Source: Chamaelirium japonicum (lineage: Eukaryota > Streptophyta > Magnoliopsida > Liliales > Melanthiaceae). Taken from it: a DNA stretch of 64,000 nt. Within the stretch, counting starts at the first letter, position 1, and each line of letters begins with the position of its first letter. Positions 13,240-25,819 of this stretch are shown piece by piece. The translations under genes were made by a program, and so were the position numbers. The DNA lies in assembly GCA_947650365.1 (NCBI GenBank), contig CANTAL010000025.1:124001-188000 (forward strand), in the 5' to 3' direction. The notes below the pieces were generated by a model that was not told where the DNA came from, ran no database searches, and saw only the letters and a program-made list of their open reading frames with translations.

Positions 13240-15035
13240 CTCTCAATATTTATTTAATTAGTTTACTTTATATTATTAATATTAAAAAAATAATTAAATA
13301 ACTAGATAATTAAAGAATTAAATTAATTAATTATTTTACTAAAAACCTAATTATTAAATTATTTAAATTATTAAATAATTAAAATGAATATAGAAGAGAA
13401 AGAAGAGAGAAGAAGCCCTGATCCAGTCCATTCTCGATGGGTATAGGTATGAAGTAAGAAGAAATCTAAATTTCAAAACTCCACTTCTCAATAGTATCAT
13501 CTCAATGTTATTTTGATTATCATAGTAAATTCTCTTCTCTATTCGTTTTAATTAAATAATTAATTTAATTAAAAAAAATATAGTAACATTACTATGATAA
13601 TCATAATAACTTGATACTATTGAGAAGTGGAGTTTTGGAATTTAGATTCCTTCTTACTTCACACCTATACCCGTACGTGGCCATTGGACTCAAGCAGGAC
13701 TTCTTCTCTTTTTTCTCTTTGTTTATCTCTCCATTCTCTTATATCTTCTCTCTTCTTCTTTCTCTTCTGTTTTCGTTTCCCTTTCCGTTTTCTTGTGACT
13801 GGTTGGATGGGCTCGACATGTTCGTGCTGATAACATGTTGTGAGATGGGAGAAAGAGAGCCGTCAAACGTGCCCACCGTAAAGGGGTCATATATTATTTA
13901 TAGGGTATGCTTACTTAGGGCCTCAGGAATTTATGGAAAACCCTAATTCATGGGAGAAGAGAGAAGAGAACGGAGAGATTTAATTATATTATTGAGAAGT
14001 GGAGTTTTAGAATTTAGATTCCTTCTTACTTTACACCTATTCCCGTGGCCAATGGACTAGAGCAGGATTTCTTCTCTCTTCTATCATCGTTTATCTATCT
14101 GTTCTCTTCTCTCTTCTTCTCTCTCTTCTGTCTTCGTTTCTCTCTCCATTTTTTTGCGACTGGTCGGCTGGGCTCGACATGTTCGTGCTAGTAACGTGTT
14201 GTGAGATGAGAGAATAATAGAGAAAAGAACAGAGAGATAAACGAAGAGAGAAGAGATAAGAAGTCCTGCTCTTGTCCATTCACCATGGGTATAGGTGTAA
14301 AGTAAAAAGGAATCTATATTCCAAAACTCCGCTTCTCAATATTTATACAACCCCTTTAGGGTGGAGCTTGCATATTTGATAGCTCTCTCTTTCTCTCATC
14401 TCACAACACGTTATCAGCACGTACATGTTGATCCCAGCCGACCAATCACAAGAAAACGGATAAAGAAATGAAAACAGAAGGGAGAGAACAAGAGAGAAGA
14501 GAACGGAGAGATAAACAAAGAAAGAAGAGAGAAGAAGTCATGCCCGAGTCCATTAGCTATGGGTACAGGTAAGAAGTAAGAAGGAATCTAAATTCAAAAA
14601 CTCTATTTCTAAATAATATAATTAAATCTCTTTGTTCTCTTCTCTTTTCTCCTATGGATTAGGGTTTCCCATAGATTCTTAGACCCTGAGTAAGCTTACC
14701 CTATAAATAATATACGACTCCTTTAGGATGGGTCACATTTGACGGCCCTCTATTTCTCCCATCTCATAACATATTATTAGCACAAACATGTCGAGACCAG
14801 TTGACCAGTCGCAAGAAAACAGAGGGAGAAATAAAGACAAAAGAGAGAGAAAAAGAGAGAAGGGAATGAAGAGATAAATAAAGAGAGAAAAGAGAAGAAG
14901 TCCTGCTTAATTCCATTAGCCACGGGTATAGGTGTGAGGTAAGAAAGAATCTAAATTCAAAAACTCCACTTCTATCTTCGATTCTCTCTCTATTTTCTTG
15001 TGACTGGTCGGTTGGTCTTGATATGTTCGTGCTGA
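11830..15035 (+). repeat. Direct segmental duplication A, copy 2 (partner 3,380-6,690)
   Basis: Collinear with 3,380-6,690 at an offset near 8,323 (fold-back starts at 5,161 and 13,484). It includes the short AT stretch at 13,240-13,385 and the fold-back. By-eye boundaries only. Confidence 0.75.
13484..13627. repeat. Fold-back hairpin element (144 bp)
   Basis: Ends are cttctcaatagtatcatc and gatactattgagaag; inner arms are gattatcatagtaaa and tactatgataatcataataa. The right arm is slightly shorter than the left. Orthologous by position within the segmental duplication to the fold-back at 5,161-5,310. Confidence 0.78.
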
Positions 15036-15439
15036 TAACGTATTGTAAAATGGGAGAAATAAAGAGTTATCAAATATGCCCTACCCAAAAGGAGTCGTAT
15101 ATTATTTATAGGGTAAGCTTACTTAGGGCCTAAGCAACCTATGAAAAACCCTAATCTATGAGAGAAAATAGAAGAGAACGGAGAGATTTAATTATATTAT
15201 TTAGAAACGGAGTTTTGGAATTTAGATTCCTTTTTACTTCACCCCTATACCCGTGGCCAATGGACTGTAGCAGGACTTCTTCTCTCTTCTCTCTTCGTTT
15301 ATCTCTCCGTTCTTTTCTCTCTTCTTCTATCTCTTCTGTCTTCGTTTCTCTCTCCGTTTTCTTACGACTGGTCGGCTAGGCTCAAATGTTCGTGCTGATA
15401 ACGTGTTATGAGATGGGAGAAAGAGAGAGCCATCAAAAC
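13628..15439. repeat. LTR-like module array, mixed orientation
   Basis: Reverse to about 14,205, forward to 14,970, reverse to 15,440. The last switch uses the recurrent junction seen from the other strand (ccacttctatcttcg near 14,967). The block ends where 'atcaaaactctacttctcaa' meets the island terminus. Confidence 0.78.
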
Positions 15440-15750
15440 TCTACTTCTCAATAGTATCATCTCAATGTTATTATGATTATCACGGTAATATTACAATAAT
15501 TTTTTAATTAAATAAATTATTTATTAAATAATTTAATAATTAAGTTTTTGGTAAAATAATTAATTTATTTAATTATTTATTTATCTAGTTATTTAATTAA
15601 AATTTATTATTTTATATATTTATTATTATTATATTATTTAATAATTAAATTAGGTAACTATTTAATTATTTAAATTATTAAATAAAGAAATAATGGTTTT
15701 AAAAAATTAAATAAATTAAAAAATATTTAATTATAAAATATTACAACTTT
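15440..15750. repeat. AT-rich island 4
   Basis: Starts with the canonical terminus (ctcaatagtatcatctcaat). Contains the shared 'taggtaactatttaattatt' string near 15,651. Truncated before the leader but still followed by the U3-like edge (gatcgttcgatcggatggct) at about 15,757. Confidence 0.75.
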
Positions 15751-16607
15751 TAATAGATCGTTCGATCGGATGGCTGTCTACCGTCGGATCTCTCCTGTAG
15801 ATTAGGGTTTTTTATAGATTGCTTAGGCCCTAAGTAATTTTACCCTATAACTAATATACGACCCATTTAGAGTGGGGCACGAACATATCGATATCAGTAG
15901 GCTTGTCCATTAGCCACGGGTATAGGTATAAAGTAAAATAATTAAATTAAAATAACTAATTAATTATTTAATAACTAATTAGGGCTGACCAGTCGTTCGA
16001 TCGGATGGTTGTCCATCATCGAATCTCTCCCATGGATTAGGGTTTCCCATATATTGCTTAGTACCTAAGTAAGCTTACCCTATAAGTAATATACGACCCC
16101 TTTAGGTTATGGCACATTTGAAGGCTCTCTCTTTCTCCTATCTCACAACACGTTATCAATACAAACATGTCGAGTCCAGCCAACCAGTCATAAGAAAACG
16201 AAGAAAGAAACGAAGACAGAAGAGAGAGAAGAAGAGTGAAGAGAACGAAGAGATAAACAAAAAGAGAAAAAAGAAGAAGTTTTGTTCTAGTCCATTGACC
16301 ATAGGTATAGGTGCGAAGTAAGAAGGAATCTAATTTCCAAAACTATACTTCTTAATATTTATATGACCCCTTTAGGGTAGGGCACGTTTGACGGCTCTTC
16401 CTTTCTCTCATCTCACAACTAGTTATCAACACGAACATATCAACCCAGCCTACCAGTCATAAGAAAACAGAGAGAGAAACGAAGATATAAGAGAGAGAAG
16501 AGAATGGAGAGATAAACGAAGAGAGAAGAAGTCCTGCTTCAGTCCATTCGCCACGGGTATAGGTGTGAAGTAAGAATGAAGCTAAATTCTAAAACTCCAC
16601 TTCTCAA
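15751..16607 (+). repeat. Forward LTR-like array with two U3-like edges
   Basis: U3-like edges occur near 15,757 and 15,992. The second is preceded by a 60-bp AT piece (ttaaaataactaattaatta). That piece plus 'agggctgaccagtcgttcga' recurs inverted at about 19,295-19,375 and 19,675-19,750. TATA boxes lie near 15,842 and 16,078. Confidence 0.75.
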
Positions 16608-17480
16608 TAGTTTCATATCAAATTTATTATAATTATCATAGTAATATTAATATAATTTTTTTATTTAAATTATTATTTATTTAATTATTATATAATTTAA
16701 TAATTAAGTTTTTAGTAAAATAATTAATTAATTTAATTATTTAATTATCTATTTATTTAATAATTTTTTTATAATATTTATTTATTATGATTATATTATT
16801 ATATAATTAAATATGGTAACTATTTAATTATTTAAATTTTAAAATAAAGAAATAATGATTTTATTATATAATTTATTTATTTTATTATTTGGTTTTTAAA
16901 ATAATATTTTATTTTGAAATAATTAAATAATTAGTTAATTATTTAAATATTTAAAAACTTATTTAGTGAAGAAATATATTAAATATATTATTTAGTTAAA
17001 CAAATAAATAATTAAATTAATAAATAATTTCATAGTTAAATAAATAATAATTTAAATAAATTATTATATATTTAAATAATTAAAGAAATATTTTATTAAA
17101 TTTTGAAATATTAATTAAACTAAATAAAAAAATTTATTATTTAATTAAATAATAAAATAAAATAATAATTCAATAATTATTTAATTATTATTTAAATAAT
17201 TAGTTAATTATTTGAATTTATAAATTACTTAATATTTTTTTAAATAATCAAATAAATATTTAATTTTTTTACATATTTAAATAATAAAAAATTATTTAAT
17301 TAATTTAATTGTTTATTTATATAGATAATTAAATATTTATTTAATTATTAATTATTTAACTATTTAATTTATTAAATTAATAAGATAATAGGAATTAAAA
17401 AAGGAAGATGAGACACACCCGAATTTTTTACTTTAAAAATAATTTGCATTTTTCTTTAAAAAATTTAAAACATTACAACT
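16608..17480. repeat. AT-rich island 5, one of the most complete copies
   Basis: Opens with the island terminus (tagtttcatatcaaatttat, then attatcatagtaatatta), runs through about 750 bp of A+T with the shared word order, and closes with the leader (gaagatgagacacacccgaa) and 'cattacaactgttatgagat' just before the U3-like edge. This copy shows that the island normally sits between a module 3' box and a module U3-like edge. Confidence 0.78.
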
Positions 17481-18215
17481 GTTATGAGATCTTTCGATCG
17501 GATGGCTATCTATCGTCAGATCTCTCCCATGGATTAGAGTTTCCTATAGATTGCTTAGTCCCTAAGTAAGCTTACCCTATAAATAATATACGACCCCTTT
17601 AGGGTGGAGCATGTTTGACAGTTCTCTTTTTCTCCCATCTTATAACACGTTATCAGTACGGACATGTCGAGCCCAGCCGACCAGTCACAAGAAAACGAAG
17701 AAAAAAATACAAAGAGAAGAGAACAAAGAGATAAACGATAAGAGAAGAGAGAAGTCCTACTCCAGTCCATTGGCCACGGGTATCGGTGTGAAGTAAGAAG
17801 GAATCTAATTAGGGTGGGGCATATTTGATAGATCTCCTTTCTTTCATCTCACAATACGTTATTAGTACAAACATATCGAGCCCAACCTACCAGTCATAAG
17901 AAAACAGAAAGAGAAACAAAGATAGAAGAGAGAGAAAAAGAGAGAAGAGAACAGAGAGATAAACAAAGAAAGAAGAGAGAAAATGGAGAGATAAACAAAG
18001 AAAGAAGAGAGAAGAAGTCCTACTCTAGTAAATTGGCCATGGGTATAGGTGTGAAGTAAGAAGGAATCTAAATTCCAAAACTCTACAGAAGAAAAAGAAG
18101 AAGAGAGAAGAGAACAAAGAGATAAATGAAGAAAGAAGAGAGAAGAAGTCCTGCTCCATCCCATTGGCCACTGTTATAGGTGTAAAGTAAGAAGGAATCT
18201 AAATTCCAAAACTTT
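17481..18215 (+). repeat. Forward LTR-like array with a complete upstream part
   Basis: A good reference copy: U3-like edge at about 17,490, 'ccatggattagagtttccta' box at 17,528, TATA at 17,577, GGGTGG(A)GC box at about 17,600, primer-site-like motif at 17,644, purine tract, and 3' box ending near 17,805. It is followed by shortened units to 18,215, where the recurrent inversion junction (ctttacttctgtcttc) flips orientation. Confidence 0.78.
17577..17586 (+). promoter_or_regulatory. TATA box of the LTR-like module (reference copy)
   Basis: 'ctataaataa' is a good plant TATA match. It sits at a fixed place in every long module, between 'aagtaagcttac' and the 'acccctttagggtgggg' box, on whichever strand the module points. 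A transcription start about 30 bp downstream would fall in the GGGTGGGGC box (family expectation, not shown). Equivalent copies lie for example near 6,362, 24,166, 41,353, 54,982 (plus) and 5,568, 37,060, 62,435 (minus). Confidence 0.55.
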
Positions 18216-20954
18216 ACTTCTGTCTTCATTTCTTTCTCTATTTTCTTGCGACTGGTTGGCTGGGCTAAACATGTTCATGCTGATAATGTGTTGTGAGATA
18301 GGCGAAAGAGAGATCCGTCAAACATGCCCTACCCTAAAGGGGTCGTATAGTATTTATAAGGTAAGATTACTTAGGGCCTAAGCAATCTATGGGAAACCTT
18401 ACTCCATAGGAGAAGAGAGAAGAGAATGGAGAGATTTACTTATATTATTGAGAAGGGGAGTTTTGGAATTTAGATTCCTTCTTACTTCACACCTATACCC
18501 ATGGCAAATGGACTAGAGTAGGACTTCTTCTTTCTTCTCTATTCGTTTATCTCTCCGTTCTCTTCTCTCTTCTTCTCTCTCTTTTGTCTTTGTTTCTGTC
18601 TCCGTTTTCTTGTGACTGGTCGGCTAGGCTCGATATATTCGTGCTAATAACGTATAGTAAGGTGGGATAAAAAGATAAAAGAAAATGGATACATAAACGA
18701 AGAGATAAGAAAGAAGAAGTCTTGCTTCAGTCCATTGGCCACAGGTATAGGTGTGAAGTAAGAAGGAATCTAAATTTCAAAACTCCACTTCTGTCTTTGT
18801 TTTTTAGTTCGTTTTCTTGCTACTGGTCAGCTGGGCTCGATATATTCGTACTGATAACGTGTTATGAGATGGAAGAAAGAGGGAGCCATCAAACATGCCC
18901 GAACCTTAAGGGTTCGTATATTATTTATAGTGTAATCTTACTTAAGGCCTAATCAATCTATAGGAAACCCTAATCTATAGGAGAAAAGAGAAGAGAACAG
19001 AGAGATTTAATTATAAATATTAAAAAGTAGAGTTTTGGAATTTAGATTCTTTCTTACTTCACACTTATACCCTTGGCCAATGGACTGGAGCAGGACTTCT
19101 CTCTTCTCTCTTTGTTTATCTCTCCGTTCTCTTATGTCTTCTTCTCTCTCTTCTATCTTTATTTTTCTCTCCGTCAAACATGCCCTACCCTAAAGGGGTC
19201 GTATATTATTTATATGGTAAGCTTACTTAGGGCCTAAGCAATCAATGGGAAACCCTAATCTATAGGAAAGATCCAACGGTGGACAGCCATCCAATCGAAT
19301 GACTGGTCGGCCCTAATTAGTTATTAAATAATTAATTAGTTATTTTAATTTAATTATTTTACTTTATACCTGTACCTGTGGCCAATGGACTCGAGTAGGA
19401 CTTCTTCTCTCTTATATTTTTATTTATCTCTCTATTCTCTTCTTTCTTCTTCTCTCTGTTTTGTCTTTGTTTCTCTCTTCATTTTTTTTATGACTGGTCG
19501 GCCGGGCTCGATATTATTCGTACTGATAATGAATTGTGAGATGGGAGAAAGAAAGAGCCGACAAATATGTGCCACCCTAAAATGGTCGTATATTATTTAT
19601 AGGGTAAGCTTACTTTGGTCCTAAGCAATCTATGGGATACCTAAATCCATGGGAGAGATACGACGGTAGATAGCCATTCGATCAAACGACTAGTCAGCCC
19701 GAATTAGTTATTAAATAATTAATTAGTTATTTTAATTTAATTATTTTTTTTCACACTAATACCCTTGGCCAATGGACTGGAGTATGACTTCTTCTTTTTA
19801 ATATCTTTGTTTATCTCTCCATTCCCTACTCTCTTCTTCTCTCTCTTCTGTCTTTGTTTCTCTCTTTGTTTTCTTATGATTAGTCGGCTGGGCTCGATAT
19901 ATTCCTTTTGATAATATTTTATGAGATAGAAGAAAAACAGAGCCGTCAAACATGCCCCACCCTAAAGGGGTCGTATATTATTTATAGTGTAAGCTTACTT
20001 AGGGCCTAAGCAATCTATGGGAAACCCTAATCTATGGGAGAGATTTGATGGTAGACAGCTATATGATCGAACGATCTCATAACAGTTATAATATTTTAAA
20101 TTTATAACTATTTTAATTAATATTTATACGACCACTTTAGAGTAGGCCATGTTTGATGGCTCTCTGTTTCTCCCATCTCACAACACGTTATCAGCACGAA
20201 CATATCGAGCCCAGCCGACCAGTCAAAAACAAACAGAAAGAGAAACAAAGACAAAAGAGAGAAAAGAGGAGAGAAGAGAACGGACAGATAAATGAAGAGA
20301 AAAAAGAAAAGAAGTCCTGCTCCAGTCCAATGGCCATGGGTATATGTGCGAAGTAAGAAGGAAACTAAATTCCAAAACTTAACTTTTCTCTTCGTTTCTC
20401 TCTCCGTTTTCTTATGACTGGTTAGCTGGGCTCGACATGTTCGTACTGATAATGTGTTGTGAGATGAGAGAAAGGGAGAGCCGTCAAATGTGCCCCACCT
20501 TAAGGGGGTCGTATGTTATTTATAGGGTAAGTTTACTTAGGGCCTAAACAATCTATAGGAAACCCTAATCTATGGGAGAAAAGAAAAGAGAATTGAGATA
20601 TTTAATTATATTATTGAGAAGTGGAATTTTGGAATTTAGATTGCTTCTTACTTCACACCTATACCCATGGCAAATAAACTGGAGTAGGACTTCTTCTCTC
20701 TTCTCTCTTCGTTTATCTCTCTGTTCTTTTCTCTTTTCTTCTCTCTTCTCACAACACGTTATCAGCATGAACATATTGAGCCCAGCCGACTAGTCACAAT
20801 AAAACAAAGAAAGAAACGAAAATAGAAAAAAGAGAGAGAAGAGAACGGAGAGATAAATGAAGAGAGAAGAGAGAAGAAGTCCTACTCCAGTCCATTGGCC
20901 ATGGGTATAGTTGTGAAGTTAGAAGAAATCTAAATTCCAAAACTCCACTTCTCA
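18216..20954 (-). repeat. LTR-like module array, mainly reverse
   Basis: Reverse modules with a short forward piece at 18,668-18,786 and forward pieces at about 20,120-20,380 and 20,745-20,954. Two copies of the 'AT piece plus ggtcggccctaattag' join lie at 19,295-19,375 and 19,675-19,750, inverted relative to 15,926-15,990. A truncated U3-like edge and island scrap (ctcataacagttataatatt) lies at 20,075-20,125. Confidence 0.75.
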
Positions 20955-21575
20955 ATATTATCATCTCAACGTTATTATGATAATCATATTAATATTACTA
21001 CAATTTCTTTAATTAAATTAATTAATTATTTAATTAGTAAAAAATTAAATAATTTATTAATTAATTTTTTAGTCAATATTTAAATTAGGTAACTATTTTA
21101 TTATTTATATTATTAAATAAAAAATAATTATTTAATTATTTATTTTATTTTATTTTATTAGTTTTTTATTTAATTATTTTTTTAGTTTTAATTAAAAAAA
21201 TAATTAATAAATTATTTAAATATTTAAAAACTTATTTACTGAAGATATATATAAAATAGTTTATTTACTTAAATAAATAAATAATTTAATTAAAAAAATT
21301 TTATTTATAATCATAATAATGTTGAGATGACTTAAATAACTAATTAGTTAATAAATTAAATAAATATTTAAATAAATAAATAAATAAATAAATAATAATT
21401 ATCATAGAAATGTTATTATAATTTTAATAATTTAATAATTAATTTTTAGTAAAATAATTAATTAATTTAATTATTTAATTAACTGGTTATTTAATTAAAT
21501 TTATTATTTTATTTATTTATTATTATTATATTATTAAATAATTAAATTAGTTAAGTATTTAATTGTTTAACTGTC
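20955..21575. repeat. AT-rich island 6 with TAAA microsatellite
   Basis: Opens with 'ctcaatattatcatctcaac'. A second internal terminus (taatcataataatgttgaga) near 21,308 and a third partial one (attatcatagaaatg) near 21,398 show internal rearrangement. A TAAA run of about 27 bp lies at 21,369-21,395. 'aattaggtaactattttatt' near 21,083 ties it to the island family. Confidence 0.72.
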
Positions 21576-22944
21576 AAACGTGCCCCACCTTAAAGGGGTT
21601 ATATATTATTTATTGGGCAACCTTACTTAGGACTTAAGCATTCTATAAGAAACCATAATCTATAGGAAAGATCTGATGGTAGATAAAATCCGACAGTAGA
21701 CAGCTATCCGATCGAACGATCTCATATCAGTTGTAATGTTTTATAATTAAATATTTAAATAATAACATTGAGATGATACTATTTAAATATTTAATAAAAC
21801 AATATACTTTATAATATTTAAAGAAATATTAATTAAAATAAATAAAATAAATAAGCAATCCCCCATCTCACAACACTTTATCAGCATGAACATGTCGAGC
21901 CCAACAGACCAGTCTCAAGAAAATGAAGAGAGAAACAAAGATATAAGTGGAGTTTTGGAATTTAGATTTCTTCTTACTTCATAACTATACCCGTGGCCAA
22001 TGGACTGGAGCATAACTTCTTATATCTTCGTTTATCTCTCCGTTATCTTCTTTCTTCGTTTCTCTCTCCTTTTTTTTATGACTGGTCGGCAGGGCTCGAT
22101 ATGTTCGTGCTGATAACATATTGTGAGATGGGAGAAAAAAAGAGCCGCCAAATTAAATATTAAATAGTTAAGAAGAGAGAAGAAGAAAGAAGAGAACGGA
22201 GAGATAAATAAAGAGAGAACAGAGAACAGAGAAGAAGTCCTCCTCCAGTCCCATAGATTATTTAATAAGTTAGAAGTTGAGTTCTTCTCTCAATAGTTTC
22301 AATCTCTTCGATTTTCTATATTATTTATAGGGTAAGCTTACTTAGGGCCTAAGCAATCTATGGGAAACCCTAATCCATGGGAGAAGAGAGAAGAGAACAA
22401 AGAGATTTAATTATATTTTTGAGAAGTAGAGTTTTGGAATTTAGAATCCTTCTAACATCACACCTATACCCGTGGCCAACGTACTGGAGTAGGACTTCTT
22501 CTCTCTTCTCTCTTCGTTTATCTCTCTGTTCTATTCTATCTTCTTCTTTCTCTTATGTCTTCGTTTCTCTCTCTATTTCCTTGTGACTAGTGGGCTGGGC
22601 TCGACTTGTTCGTGCTGATAACGTGTTGTAAGATGGAAGAAAGGGAGAACCGTCAAACGTGCCCCACCCTAAAGGGGTCGTATAAATATTAAGAAATTGA
22701 GTTTTGGAATTTACATTCCTTCTTACTTCACACCTATACCCGTGGCTAATGGACTGGAGCAGGACTTCATTTCTCTTCTCTCATCGTTTATCTCTTCGTT
22801 CTCTTCTTCTTTCTTCTTCTCTATCTTCTGTCTTTGTTTCTATCCATTTTCTTATGACTGGTCGGCTGGGCTTGATATATTTGTGCTGATAACATGTTGT
22901 GAGATGGGAGAAAGAAAGAGCTATCAAACATGCCCCACCCTAAT
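21576..22944 (-). repeat. LTR-like module array, mainly reverse, with AT scraps
   Basis: Reverse module and U3-like edge to 21,740, an AT scrap to 21,855, a forward piece to 21,937, then reverse units. The stretch 21,745-21,910 (aataacattgagatgatact, then aaataaataagcaatccccc) is the inverted counterpart of 35,760-35,905 and 61,150-61,290. Confidence 0.72.
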
Positions 22945-24655
22945 GGGATTGTATAAAATTTATTAATATTTAAATAATTATTTAACTATATTAATATATT
23001 GAGAGCATAACTTCTTCTCTCTTTATTCACTCTCTTCTATCTTTGGTTATTTAGAGAGAAGAAGTCATGCACCAGTCCGTTGTTTTATAATTAGTTAAAA
23101 TAAAATAAATAAGCAATCTCTCATCTTACAACCCATGGCCAATGGACTGGAGCAGGACTTCTTCTCTCTTCTTTTAAATATTTATTTAAATCTCCCTGTT
23201 TTCTTCTCTCTTCTCCCATAGATTAGGGTTTCCCATAGATTGCTTAAGCCCTATGTAAGCTTACCCTATAAATAATATACGACCTCTTTATGGTGGAATA
23301 CGTTTGATGGCTCACTCTTTCTCTAATCTCATAACATGTTATCAGCACGAACATGTCGAGCCCAGCTGACCCGTCATAAGAAAACAGAGAGAGAAACAAA
23401 GATAGAAGAGAGAGAAGACGAGAGAAGAGAACAGAGAGATAAATGAAGATAGAATAGAGAAGAAGTCCTGCTCCAGTCCATTACCATCCGATCGAACGAT
23501 CTTATAATAGTTGTAATGGATTAGGGTATCCTATAGATTGCTTAGGCCCTAAATAAGCTTACCCTATTAATAATATACGACCCCTTTTGGGTGGGGCACG
23601 TTTGATGACTCTCTCTTTCTCTCATCTCACAACACGTTATCAGCACGGACATGTCGAGCCATAGAAGAGAAAGAAGATAACGGAGAGATAAACAAAGATA
23701 GAAGAGAGAAAAATTCCTGCTGTAGTTTATTGCCATCTAATCGAACGATCTCATAACAGTTGTAATGGATTAAGGTTTCCCATAGATTTCTTAGGCCCTA
23801 AGTAAGATCACCTATAAATAATATACGACCCCTTTAGGGTGGGACACGTTTGACGGTTCTCTCTTTCTCCCATCTTATAATATATTATCAGCACAAACAT
23901 ATCGAGCACAGCTAACCAGTCGTAAGAAAACGAAGAGAGAAACGAAGACAAAAGAGAGAGAAGAGAACGAAGAGATAAACGAAGATAGAAGAGAGAAGAA
24001 GTCTTATTCCAGTCTATTTGCTATGGATATAGGTGTGAAATAAGATAGAATCTAAATTCCAAAACTCCACTTCTCAATAATATAATTAAATCTCTCCATT
24101 CTCTTCTCTCTTCTCCTATAGATTAGGGTTTGCTGTAGATTGCTTAGGCTCTAAGTAACTTACCCTATAAATAATTTAGGGAGGGGCACGTTTGACAGCT
24201 CTCTCTTTCTCCCATCTCACAACACGTTATCAGCACGAACATGTCAAGTCCAGCCGACCAATTACAAGAAAACGGAGGAAGAAACGAAGACAGAGAATAA
24301 GGAAGAAGAGAGAAGAGAACGGATAAATAAATGAAGATAGAAAAGAGATGAAGTCCTGCTCCAGTCCATGGTCACAGGTATAGGTGTGAAGTAAGAAGGA
24401 ATATAAATTCCAAAACTCCACTTCTCAATAATATAATTAAATCTCACCATTCTCTTCTCTCTTCTCCCATGGATTAGGGTTTCCCATAGATTGCTTAGGC
24501 CCTAAATAAGCTTACCCTATAAATAATATACGACGTCTTTAGTATGGGGAACGTTTAACGGCTCTCTCTTTCTACCATCTCACAATCATTATCAGCACGA
24601 ACATGTCGAACCCAGTCGACCAGTCGTAAAAATACGGAGAGAGAAACAAAGATAG
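22945..24655 (+). repeat. Outer palindrome arm, left (partner 50,120-51,708)
   Basis: An inverted copy of 50,120-51,708. Anchors: gtataaaatttattaata at 22,951 against its complement ending 51,708; ttttataattagtt at 23,093 against 51,579; ccatccgatcgaac at 23,484 against 51,196; ccatctaatcgaa at 23,733 against 50,948; gaatataaa at 24,399 against 50,379. Coordinate sums stay at 74,659-74,785, so the arms are collinear with few indels. The content is forward modules plus two short U3-edge joins. Confidence 0.75.
24221..24238 (+). other. Primer-binding-site-like motif of the LTR-like module (reference copy)
   Basis: 'aacacgttatcagcacga' is the best-kept box of the module and lies about 60 bp downstream of the GGGTGGGGC box. 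I associate this word with the LTR/leader junction of plant Ty1/copia elements (from memory). Its complement also resembles the anticodon arm of plant tRNA-Ile(AAU). Both links are inference. No gag or pol coding sequence follows any copy, so the modules are LTR or leader relics, not whole elements. Confidence 0.35.
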
Positions 24656-25819
24656 AAGTGGAGTTTTGAAATTTATTTTACTGGTAGGTTGGGCTCAATA
24701 TATTCGTACCGATAACGTATTGTGAGATGGGAGAAAAAGAGAGCGGTCAAACGTGCCCTACCATAAAGGAGTCGTATATTATTTATAGGGTAAGCTTACT
24801 TAGGACCTAAGCAATCTATGTGAAACCCTAATCAATGGGAGAAGAGAGAAGAGAACGGAGAGATTTAATTATATTATTGAGAAGTAATGTTTTGGAATTT
24901 AGATTTCTTCTTACTTCATACCTATACCTGTGGCGAATGGACTGAAGCACTTCACACCTATACCCATGGCCAATGGACTGGAGCAAGACTTCTTTTCTCT
25001 TCTATTTTTATTTATCTCTACGTTCTCTTCTCTCTTCTTCTTTCTCTTCTGTCTTCGTTTCTCTCTCCGTTTTCTTATGACTGGTCGATTGGGCTCGATA
25101 TATTCGTGCTGATAACGTGTTATGAGATAGGAGAAAGAGAGAGCCATTAAACGTGCCTCATGCTAAAGGGGTCCTATATTATTTATAGGGTAAGATTACA
25201 TAGGGCCTAAGCATTCTATAGGAAACCCTAATCCATGGGAGAAGGAAGAAGAGAACGAAGAGATTTAAATATATTATTAAAAAGTAGAGTTTTGGAATTT
25301 AGATTCCTTCTTACTTCACACCTATACCTATGGCCAATGCACTAAAGCAGGACTTATTCTCTTTTCGTTTATCTCTTCTTCTCAATCTTCTGTCTTCGTT
25401 TCTTTCACCATTTTCTTGTGACTTATTGGCTGGGCTCGATATATTCGTGCTGATAACTTGTTGTGAGATACGAGAAAGAGAGAGCCATCAAACGTGCCCC
25501 ACCCTAAAGGGTTTATATATTATTTATATGGTAAGCTTACTTAGGGTCTAAGTAATCTATGGGAAATTCTAATCTATTAAATAAGAGAGAGAAACGAAGA
25601 TTGAAGAGAGAGAAGTAAACGAAGAGAGAAACGAAGACAAAAGAGGGAAGACCTCTTCTTTCTTTATTTATCTCTCTATTCTCTTCTCTCTCTTCTATCT
25701 TCGTTTATCTCTCTGTTCTCTTCTCTTTTCTGTCTTCGTTTCTCTATCTGTTTTCTTGTGACTGGTCAACTGGGCTCGATAAATTCGTGTTGATAATCAT
25801 AAAAACTCTACTTCTCAAT
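24656..25819 (-). repeat. Reverse LTR-like array
   Basis: Reverse modules, opening with a shortened unit. The join at 24,932-24,965 (ggcgaatggactgaag, then cacttcacacctatacc) is a truncated 3' box fused to a full one. The same fusion, inverted, is at 39,775-39,800. From about 25,560 short purine and pyrimidine pieces lead into the island. Part of the inner palindrome. Confidence 0.75.
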
